From the NCBI GenBank assembly GCA_934454435.1, contig CAKSGA010000032.1, forward strand, positions 1 through 21,874: a stretch of DNA of 21,874 nt. Direction: 5' to 3'. Positions within the stretch are counted from its first letter, which is position 1; each line of letters begins with the position of its first letter. Source of the DNA: an uncultured Oscillospiraceae bacterium. Its GTDB lineage: Bacteria > Bacillota > Clostridia > Oscillospirales > Ruminococcaceae. Shown in pieces: positions 1 through 5,787 of this stretch. The translations under genes and the position numbers were made by a program. The notes below the pieces were generated by a model that searched no databases, had not been told where the DNA came from, and worked only from the letters and a program-made list of their open reading frames with translations.

Positions 1-1017
1 CTCCCTGACGCAGCCGGACAGGCGGCTGAACATCTCGGCGCCGTCCATGGCTCCGACGATGGAGCCCGGCAGGCCGAAGAACTTTGCGTCCATGAAGCCA
101 ATGTGCTTCATAGCCGGGAATATCTCGCACTCCACCGGAGCTTCGGTGTTCAGCAGCGGGCGGGTCGCAACATTGCGGTTCTCCTCGCAGGAAATCTGCA
201 GGAACGGCTTCTTCATGGAGCTTCCGGAGTACTCGCCGAATACTCCGCCGTCAATGTTCACGCCGCACTTTATCTCCTCGGAATTCCTGCACAGCCAGTA
301 GGACGCCGCTCCGCCAAGGGATTGCCCGGCTGCGGCAACACGTGAAAGGTCGGCGTAATCGGCATAGGTGAATTTCAGGGTCCTGAGGGCGCACAGCATG
401 TCCTGCCCCCACTCCGGGACCCTCGCCATGATGAAGCTGCAATGTTTCCTCTGGAACTCATCGAATGCCTTACACAGCTTCTGCGGCGTGCCCTTTGAAC
501 GGAGCAGTCTCCTCTGATCCCTCAGCGCACCGAATACGCTGTCGAACATGCGTTTGTTTATTGTGCGGTCGTAGAGGTCGCTGCCGTCTGAGTAGTCGTT
601 CTCGCAGGCTTCGTATGCATGCCCCACGGAAACGACTATGTACCCCTCCGAAGCAAGGCAGCAGCACAGCAGCGTGTTGCCCTCCACATAGCCGTTATAG
701 CCATGGCTGAACAGCACCACAGGGAACCTCCCCGCAGCGTGGGGAGCGTCAAGGTGATAGTCAGCGGTGAGCAGCTCCGGCGGCATCTTCCTGACGTGGT
801 AGGTCTTTCTGACCGCCGCCAGCTTCTTCTCGGAAAACACCGGCGCACGCTCCGTTCCCGCTGCCTGCGGGTCGGCGGGGTAATACACCCTCACCGCTAT
901 CCGGCGGTTACCTGTACCGTTGCCGAGAAGCTCAAGGCGGCTCTCGTCCGTCACCGTGAAAAGCTCTGTTCCCACGGCGTATTTTCCTGTAATGTAATTG
1001 GGGAGCATAATCTGCAT
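1..1017 (-). CDS. alpha/beta hydrolase (PAF-acetylhydrolase/dienelactone-hydrolase-like), 3' end outside window
   Basis: The frame is open for 339 codons from the ATG at 1017 to the window edge, so the C-terminus is missing. An AAAGGAG ribosome site lies just before this ATG, 11 bases after the stop of the NTF2-like gene. Seen: an oxyanion-type segment VVLFSHGYNGY near residue 100, the nucleophile elbow AAAGQSLGG with Ser233, an acidic residue in NIDGG (Asp256) and a C-terminal MKHIGF with His305, which fits a Ser-Asp-His triad. The order and spacing resemble platelet-activating-factor acetylhydrolase-like and dienelactone-hydrolase-like esterases. No signal peptide is visible, so a cytoplasmic esterase or lipase is likely; the substrate is unknown. 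It is the last visible gene of a five-gene minus-strand run. Confidence 0.8.
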   Translation of the reverse strand, partial: MQIMLPNYITGKYAVGTELFTVTDESRLELLGNGTGNRRIAVRVYYPADPQAAGTERAPVFSEKKLAAVRKTYHVRKMPPELLTADYHLDAPHAAGRFPVVLFSHGYNGYVEGNTLLCCCLASEGYIVVSVGHAYEACENDYSDGSDLYDRTINKRMFDSVFGALRDQRRLLRSKGTPQKLCKAFDEFQRKHCSFIMARVPEWGQDMLCALRTLKFTYADYADLSRVAAAGQSLGGAASYWLCRNSEEIKCGVNIDGGVFGEYSGSSMKKPFLQISCEENRNVATRPLLNTEAPVECEIFPAMKHIGFMDAKFFGLPGSIVGAMDGAEMFSRLSGCVRE

Positions 1018-1028
1018 GGCTTCTCCTT

Positions 1029-1385
1029 TCACTCAAACACCCTGCTGTCCATGTTGAACACCAGCTTCCAGCCACCGGCATTCCTGCGCCATGTGGAGGT
1101 CACGTGGAACTTCCCCGCAAGGTCGCTGTTCCCGGGCTTTGAAGCGGTCGTTGTTATGACGTAATGCACCTGGGTGACTTCCGGCGTTTCGCACACGGTT
1201 TCAAAACCCTCTATCACGAACTCCGCACAGTCGAACTCCCGTATCAGTTCTGCATAGTCCGAGCCGGAGCAGCGGAACCCTCCGCACACCATCACTGCAT
1301 CACCGCTCACCAGCTCCAGGAACGCTTCACTGTCCCTCGCCTGAGCCGCACGCCACATCTTCTCTTCAAGTTCCCTGATCACCAT
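1029..1385 (-). CDS. NTF2-like protein (SnoaL/DUF4440 type)
   Basis: This 118-residue protein has the layout of the NTF2-like fold: an N-terminal helix pair with the RDSEAFLELVSGDAVMV type segment seen in SnoaL/DUF4440 proteins, a middle helix (DYAELIREFD) and a C-terminal sheet ending in WRRNAGGWKLVFNMDS. The final 'G-W-K-L-V-F-N-x-x-S' pattern is typical of DUF4440. Such proteins are small cone-shaped domains that act as enzymes, binding modules or immunity-like proteins, so no reaction can be named. The ATG has a GGAG site 7 bases upstream. The gene lies 16 bases after the cysteine desulfurase stop and 11 bases before the hydrolase start, so it is probably cotranscribed with both. Confidence 0.75.
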   Translation of the reverse strand: MVIRELEEKMWRAAQARDSEAFLELVSGDAVMVCGGFRCSGSDYAELIREFDCAEFVIEGFETVCETPEVTQVHYVITTTASKPGNSDLAGKFHVTSTWRRNAGGWKLVFNMDSRVFE

Positions 1386-1401
1386 ACTCTATCTCCAAAC
1401 C

Positions 1402-2553
1402 TTAACCGTTCCAGCCCCGGAGCTCCCGGAGCGTTTCCACCGTTTCACGCACCGCCGCCGCTGCCTGCTTGACCTCCTCATCAGTCGTGAATTCCGACAG
1501 TGTGAGCCGCAGAGAGCCCTTCAGCAGCTCCGCAGGAACTCCCATAACAGAAAGCACGTGCGAAGGCTTCTCGTCGCCGCTGGAGCACGCAGAACCCGAC
1601 GAAGCGCAAACGCCCCGCAGGTCCAGACCAAGTACCAGGCTCTCGCCCTCCACCCCGGCAAAGGACATATTCACGTTGCCGCACAGCCGTGGGTACATTC
1701 CGCCGTTGAGCCTGCTGTGCGGTATCTCCAGCAGAAGCGAGATGAGACGGTCACGCAGCCCCGCCATCTTCGCAGACTTCGCCGCTATGTCCCGGCAGGA
1801 GTGCTCCATCGCAGCGCCCATTGCGGCTATTGCGGCGGTGTTTTCCGTGCCGGAGCGCATTCCGCCCTCCTGACCGCCGCCGTAAATCAGCGGGTGGAGC
1901 TGCACGCCTTTACGGCAATACAGCAGCCCGGCACCACGAAGTCCCCCCAGCTTGTGGGAGGATACGGACATCATGTCACAGCCGATAGCGTTCACGTCCA
2001 GTGGCGTCATTCCCGCCGCCTGCACTGCGTCCGTGTGAAACAGAACGCCACGCTCCCTGCACAGTGCCGCTATCTCACGTATCGGCTGTATCGTGCCGAC
2101 CTCGTTGTTCGCCGCCATGACCGAGACCACCGCCGTGTCCTGCGTTATCAGCTCCGCCGCCTGTTCGGGGGAGATATAGCCGTCCGGGCTGGGCGTGAGG
2201 TAATTTACCACGAACCCGAACCGCTCCAGAAAGCGGCAGCTCTCCAGCACCGCCGGGTGCTCAATCGCCGTGGTGACTATGCGGACCCTCCCCCGCTCCC
2301 GCCCGGTCAGTGCCGCAGAATGCAGTGCCATGTTATCAGCTTCAGTTCCGCCGGAAGTGAACACGATCTCCTCCGGGAGTGCACATATCGCCTTTGCGCA
2401 CTTCTCACGGGTCTCTATGAGCGCCAGGGCAGCACGCCTGCCCTCGGAATGTATAGACGATGGGTTGCCGCAGCATTCGCCCAGAAACGGCTCTGCGGCT
2501 TTCAGGGCGCATTCCAGGACGGGTGCGCTCGCTGCGTTATCAAGATATATCAC
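1402..2553 (-). CDS. cysteine desulfurase, NifS/IscS family
   Basis: This is a PLP-dependent enzyme that would take sulfur from L-cysteine as a protein persulfide for Fe-S clusters or thio-modification. Numbered from the GTG at 2553 (383 residues) it shows YLDNAAS at the N-terminus, His99 in TAIEHPAV, MAANNEVGT (143-153), Asp175 in HTDAVQ, the PLP lysine Lys201 in SSHKLGG and the active-site cysteine Cys323 in SGSACSSG. An upstream ATG at 2631 is in frame, but the true start is probably the GTG: family members begin just before the LDNAA motif, an AAAGGGGG site precedes the GTG, and the GTG overlaps the upstream stop as GTGA, implying translational coupling. The loop around Cys323 is of the long, class-I (IscS/NifS) type. 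No IscU, ThiI or MnmA gene is next to it, so its sulfur acceptor is unclear. Confidence 0.95.
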   Translation of the reverse strand: MIYLDNAASAPVLECALKAAEPFLGECCGNPSSIHSEGRRAALALIETREKCAKAICALPEEIVFTSGGTEADNMALHSAALTGRERGRVRIVTTAIEHPAVLESCRFLERFGFVVNYLTPSPDGYISPEQAAELITQDTAVVSVMAANNEVGTIQPIREIAALCRERGVLFHTDAVQAAGMTPLDVNAIGCDMMSVSSHKLGGLRGAGLLYCRKGVQLHPLIYGGGQEGGMRSGTENTAAIAAMGAAMEHSCRDIAAKSAKMAGLRDRLISLLLEIPHSRLNGGMYPRLCGNVNMSFAGVEGESLVLGLDLRGVCASSGSACSSGDEKPSHVLSVMGVPAELLKGSLRLTLSEFTTDEEVKQAAAAVRETVETLRELRGWNG

Positions 2554-3371
2554 CGTGCCGCCCCCTTTATCCGGTCGATCGTCCACTCCCACTCCGGGAA
2601 GTCCCGCAGTATCCTCGCTATACACCGCCATATGAACTCCTCCCGGAGCACCGGCTCGTCCCGCATTTTCTGCTTTGCGCCCCAGAGGTGCGTGTATCTG
2701 TCCTGCGGAAAAAACAGGAACTCCTTTTCAAGCAGCGTCTTTACCGGAGTTCCGGTGTACTCTGCGCACATCGCCGCCATTCGCTGTTCGGCGAACACCA
2801 TGTACTTCAGGCGGTCGCCGCACCTCGCCGCTGATTTCATGAACGCTATCGCCTGGGATGTGTAGAACTCCTTCAGCGACTCGTCAGGCATGTACAGGAA
2901 CGCCGTGTTCAGCGGCAGCACCTCCCGGCTGAATTCAGGTATGCTGTGACCCGGCGCTGAGAAATACTCCAGCGGCGGGTATATGTTCGGGTCGAGCTCC
3001 TCACGGTGCGCCGCTATCATCTCCTCCCCGAACTCCGGCTTATGCCAGACTATCAGGTCAGTGTCCAGCATGACGCAGGGGGCAGGCATGTCACGCAGCG
3101 CAAACAGCTTCCCCGCCGCCCAGAACATTTCAGGGTCTATCCCCTCAAGGTCGTCCGGGACCGTATCACGAACCCCGTCCCACACCTCAGAAAGCCCTGC
3201 ACGGCTTATATACTCCGCCGCCGGCTTGTCGCAGTACATGTATATCCTGCCATCCCTCCGCCATTCCAACGCAGATATCACGGCGCAGAAAAGGTCAAAA
3301 TCCTCTAAAGCAAAAGCCCCGTTATTTTTTGCGAAATACGGAGCCGTAGAAATTATATGAAATGCGTCCAA
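2550..3371 (-). CDS. putative GT-A-like glycosyltransferase (DUF6734-like)
   Basis: This 273-residue protein starts FHIISTAPYF and carries MYCDKPAAEY, then FWAAGKLFAL and CVMLDTDLIVW around residues 85-110. A D-x-D following a hydrophobic strand is the metal/nucleotide-sugar signature of GT-A glycosyltransferases, and the 'W-A-x-G-K-x-x-A-L ... D-x-D' order is what I recall for DUF6734. No membrane segment is seen. Translation starts at a TTG (3371) with a GAGG site 7 bases upstream that overlaps the stop of the GSF-repeat gene; there is no better ATG. Its stop overlaps the GTG of the cysteine desulfurase. A sugar-transfer role is inference from the motif only; the substrate could be the Ser-rich protein encoded just upstream, but nothing proves it. 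Confidence 0.65.
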   Translation of the reverse strand: MDAFHIISTAPYFAKNNGAFALEDFDLFCAVISALEWRRDGRIYMYCDKPAAEYISRAGLSEVWDGVRDTVPDDLEGIDPEMFWAAGKLFALRDMPAPCVMLDTDLIVWHKPEFGEEMIAAHREELDPNIYPPLEYFSAPGHSIPEFSREVLPLNTAFLYMPDESLKEFYTSQAIAFMKSAARCGDRLKYMVFAEQRMAAMCAEYTGTPVKTLLEKEFLFFPQDRYTHLWGAKQKMRDEPVLREEFIWRCIARILRDFPEWEWTIDRIKGAAR

Positions 3372-3380
3372 TATAATACC

Positions 3381-4133
3381 TCATACCAGATGAATACCGT
3401 AGCCGAAGCAGTTCAGTGGGCATTTGCGCAGGTGCTCGTACATTATCCTGTCATATTCATCAGAAGAAATAAAGAAGCCGTTCTGAAAGCTCCCGCCGGG
3501 GAAATACCCGCAGTATGAGCTGCCCCCGCTGTACGAGCCAAATGAGCCATAACCGAACGACCCGAAAAGTCCCGCAAAAGAGCCCACGCTGAACGACCCA
3601 CCACCAAATGAACCGCCACTGAACGAACCGCCCGAACCATATCTGAAAGAGCCGCCGAAGCGCCACTCCCATTCCCACTCCCACAGACGGAAATTGCCGC
3701 TGCCGATGGAATGTGAACCGAACGAACCTCCGGCAAACGAGCCATTCAGAACAAAAGAGCCGCCCGAGAAAAACGAGCCACCCGAGCTGAAACAGCCGTC
3801 CGCTGGACCCCGAACAGCCACCGGACCTCCGCAGAATACATCCTGCTTCTCCGGCGCAGACTGCCCGAAAATTCGTGCGAGCCTTCCGTCGAGCTCCGGA
3901 TCAGCCGGGTCGAGAAGATCGACCTGAGTCGCCTGCTCCTCACCGCCGTGCTCCCTGAGCCATACCGAAAGACTGCCGCCAAGGAAATAGCCCCGGAGTG
4001 CTGCCATATCGAAATGTTCTGCGATCTCTGAAGCGTTGTTGACCCTGCACCGCCCGAACCATAAGGAACAATCCAACGGAGCCACCCCCTCTGCTATTTT
4101 AAGACATGCGTCATGCATTTCATCTGCGGACAT
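3381..4133 (-). CDS. Gly-Ser-Phe repeat protein of unknown function
   Basis: I do not recognise this 250-residue protein as a named family. Residues 1-95 look folded and helical: a segment near 38-90 (AEHFDMAALRGYFLGG, VWLREHGGEE, LDGRLARIFGQ) resembles a small helical module that I associate, from memory only, with several Clostridia proteins of unclear role. Residues 114-221 are low complexity with twelve G-S-F triplets, many spaced by five residues, and one W-E-W-E-W-E-W block at 151-157. Residues 222-250 return to normal composition. There are eight cysteines and no signal peptide or membrane helix. I place the start at the ATG at 4133 rather than an in-frame ATG at 4178, because the latter lies upstream of the predicted transcription start. 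It is the first gene of the minus-strand operon. Confidence 0.75.
   Translation of the reverse strand: MSADEMHDACLKIAEGVAPLDCSLWFGRCRVNNASEIAEHFDMAALRGYFLGGSLSVWLREHGGEEQATQVDLLDPADPELDGRLARIFGQSAPEKQDVFCGGPVAVRGPADGCFSSGGSFFSGGSFVLNGSFAGGSFGSHSIGSGNFRLWEWEWEWRFGGSFRYGSGGSFSGGSFGGGSFSVGSFAGLFGSFGYGSFGSYSGGSSYCGYFPGGSFQNGFFISSDEYDRIMYEHLRKCPLNCFGYGIHLV
3471..3794 (-). repeat. GSF-coding degenerate tandem repeat inside the GSF-repeat gene
   Basis: This stretch codes residues 114-221. The unit is roughly GGSFx, with F, Y or I recurring every five or six residues; the best run (about 167-187) reads GSFSG GSFGG GSFSV GSFAG. The period of five with a central aromatic recalls pentapeptide-repeat proteins, but the Asp/Asn before the central residue is mostly replaced by Ser. 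The block is interrupted at 3663-3683 by a tandem TGGGAR hexamer coding W-E-W-E-W-E-W. Such DNA is prone to copy-number change. Confidence 0.8.
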
Positions 4134-4146
4134 AAGACCTGTGTTT

Positions 4147-4175
4147 ATTATAACACAATTCCCGGAGCAATGCAA
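4147..4175 (-). promoter_or_regulatory. sigma-A promoter of the GSF-repeat operon
   Basis: Reading on the minus strand there is a -35 TTGCAT (4175-4170), a 17-base spacer and a perfect -10 TATAAT (4152-4147). Transcription would start near 4140, leaving only about 7 bases before the ATG at 4133 and no good Shine-Dalgarno site, so the message is nearly leaderless. The -35 box is also one arm of an inverted repeat (AATGCAA 4169-4175 / TTGCATT 4183-4189), a possible operator. Confidence 0.8.
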
Positions 4176-4211
4176 CATTTTTTTGCATTCTGCGGTGAAA
4201 TTCTGCCCTGG

Positions 4212-4928
4212 TCAATCATGGAAGCTGCGCTTTTTGTTCACCATCATCAGCCGTATCATCACCGACACTGCCAGTTTTCTCACCGTGGCTATCAGCAGCT
4301 TTTCCTCCTGCGTGAAGCCATCCCAGCCGAGGTCGGCGCCCTCAGGCAGCCTGATGTACCTTGCCGGGAGCTCCTCCGCCGCCAGCTTCGCCAGTCCCTC
4401 CCGGCAGACCTCGCAGTCGCAGGCGTTGAACCGTGCCAGCACCTCCGGTGCCGCCGCTTCTATCACCATTGACGTCATTTCCCGTGTCACCATCGGAGCG
4501 CTGCGGCTCTCTTCAAGCTGCTTCTCTGCTGCCGCCTCCCGCCGTATGACCTTCGACAGCGGCTCGATACCTCTGAGCTGCCTCGGAATACGGCTTTTTC
4601 CGGCAGCTATCACCTGGTTTTCGAGCTCCTCGGTGTCCTGAACCAGCTTCATCACGCTTGGGGTCTTTACGCTCTGGTACTGCTCCTCAGCGTCCCGGCG
4701 GTCTTTTTTGACCGCCGCTTTCTTCTGAACATCAGGATCTCGGGTGCCTGCCTGCTTCGCAGTGCTTTTGCCGGATTTTTTACGTGCACCCGTTTTCTCC
4801 GCCGCTGTCTTATGCTCAGGCTGAACAGACCTGTCCCTGGCGGCTGTTCCACTTTCTTTCCCGACCAGGACTGCACCCTCGCAGTCGCTGCTGTAACGGT
4901 CGGTTATCATGTTCTTGCCGGTGCTCAT
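4212..4928 (-). CDS. ComFB-like domain protein with basic N-terminal tail
   Basis: This is a 238-residue protein in two parts. Residues 1-95 are Lys/Arg/Ala/Glu-rich, probably disordered, and residues 96-145 are likely helical. Residues 146-230 match the ComFB layout: a helix (VTREMTSMVIEAA), a cysteine cluster C170-x-C172-x-x-C175, a helix ending in E-L-P-A-R-Y (LPxRY is the hallmark) and a final long helix. ComFB proteins were first named from the Bacillus competence operon and have lately been reported as cyclic-dinucleotide receptors (established knowledge, recalled without lookup). The ATG overlaps the stop of the ParA gene (ATGA), so the two are translated together. A role as effector or cargo adaptor for the ParA ATPase, controlled by c-di-GMP, is inference. 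The C-terminal domain assignment is more certain than the function. Confidence 0.75.
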   Translation of the reverse strand: MSTGKNMITDRYSSDCEGAVLVGKESGTAARDRSVQPEHKTAAEKTGARKKSGKSTAKQAGTRDPDVQKKAAVKKDRRDAEEQYQSVKTPSVMKLVQDTEELENQVIAAGKSRIPRQLRGIEPLSKVIRREAAAEKQLEESRSAPMVTREMTSMVIEAAAPEVLARFNACDCEVCREGLAKLAAEELPARYIRLPEGADLGWDGFTQEEKLLIATVRKLAVSVMIRLMMVNKKRSFHD

Positions 4929-5707
4929 TTCTTCTTACCGCCCCTGGGTGCGCTGACCCCTGTCAGCTCCTTGACGAACTCCATATACTCTGCCGCCGCC
5001 TTGGACTTCGGCGAGTAAGTTATCACGCTCTCGCCGTGCGCCGGAGCCTCCGCAATGCACACGCTGGTGCTTATGCGGCTCTTGTAGATCCTGGTGTTGA
5101 GCTGCTCGGCTATCACGTTTGCAAGGTCCTCAACGTCCCGGGTGAGGGTCAGGCGGGGGTTGTACTTGTTCAGCAGAATGCCGCCAACGGTCAGCGACTT
5201 GTTGTAATACCTCTGCACCGCAAATATCGTCTGCTTTAGCTGAGCTATGCCCTGCAGGCTCAGTATCTCGCACAGCATGGGGATAACCAGCTTGTCCGCT
5301 GCGGTGTATGCGTTTATGGTCAGCACCGACAGGGCCGGCGGCGTGTCAAGTATTATGTAGTCGTACTCGTCCCGGACAGCTTCAAGCTGCTCCCGCAGAA
5401 TGTACTCCCGTCCCACCCCGGTCAGCTCCAGCTCCACGCCGGAAAGCAGTATATTTGAGGAGATAACATCGCATATCTCGCCGTGCTGTACTGCGTCGGC
5501 AATATCGCAGTTCCCCTTGAACACATCATATATCGTGTATACGTCCTCTGCCTCCGCACCGAGGGAGAAGCTCAGGTTCCCCTGCGGGTCAAGGTCTATC
5601 GCAAGGACCTTCTTCCCGCAGCCGGCGAGCCCCCCGCATATGGAACAGCAGGTCGTGGTCTTGCCGACGCCGCCTTTCTGATTTGTTAGTGCGATTATTT
5701 CAGCCAA
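4925..5707 (-). CDS. ParA/Soj/MinD-type ATPase
   Basis: This 260-residue P-loop ATPase has a deviant Walker A KGGVGKTT (residues 11-18, with the signature Lys11 and Lys16), the A' box DLDPQGN (38-44), Walker B IILDTPP (Asp121) and the C-terminal basic region typical of Soj/ParA. Such proteins dimerise on ATP, bind DNA or membrane, and position cargo. There is no amphipathic MinD-type C-terminal tail, so nucleoid binding is more likely than membrane binding. Translation starts at TTG (5707) with a GGGGG site upstream; the next possible start would lose the Walker A box. No parB or parS-like cluster is nearby. The partner is therefore probably the ComFB-like protein encoded with an ATGA overlap. 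An orphan, cargo-positioning role is inferred. Confidence 0.93.
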   Translation of the reverse strand: MAEIIALTNQKGGVGKTTTCCSICGGLAGCGKKVLAIDLDPQGNLSFSLGAEAEDVYTIYDVFKGNCDIADAVQHGEICDVISSNILLSGVELELTGVGREYILREQLEAVRDEYDYIILDTPPALSVLTINAYTAADKLVIPMLCEILSLQGIAQLKQTIFAVQRYYNKSLTVGGILLNKYNPRLTLTRDVEDLANVIAEQLNTRIYKSRISTSVCIAEAPAHGESVITYSPKSKAAAEYMEFVKELTGVSAPRGGKKK

Positions 5708-5742
5708 TTGATATACCCCCGTTGACGATTTCAGACATCACA

Positions 5743-5767
5743 AGGGCGCACATTAAATGTCCGCCCT
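5743..5767 (-). promoter_or_regulatory. 25-bp imperfect palindrome between GGDEF and ParA genes
   Basis: The site pairs AGGGCG with CGCCCT and ACATT with AATGT around a single central base, with one mismatch (11 of 12 pairs). As RNA it could form a stem with a 5-7 base loop, but no U-tract follows, so it is a poor intrinsic terminator for the GGDEF gene. It could be an operator or an mRNA structure that tunes ParA expression. It overlaps the ribosome site and ATG of a possible 17-codon reading frame (5753 down to 5700) that ends across the ParA start. Confidence 0.45.
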
Positions 5768-5787
5768 CGGTCTGTATTTTTTGTTGA

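Noticed and set aside
1402..2631. Cysteine desulfurase starting at the ATG at 2631
   Set aside because: It would add 26 residues not typical of the family, inside the upstream gene; the GTG at 2553 has a ribosome site and the GTGA overlap.
1558..2865. Plus-strand open frame of 435 codons
   Set aside because: It runs antisense over the cysteine desulfurase and the GT-like gene, has Arg/His-rich shadow composition and no ribosome site.
3381..4133. RiPP precursor for the GSF-repeat protein
   Set aside because: The protein is long, has a folded N-terminus and a non-repeat C-terminus, and no leader-recognition (RRE) protein, radical SAM enzyme, cyclase or peptidase transporter is nearby.
4925..5707. 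Classical chromosome-partition locus parAB
   Set aside because: No ParB, no parS-type repeated site and no origin-proximal genes are present; the partner gene looks ComFB-like.
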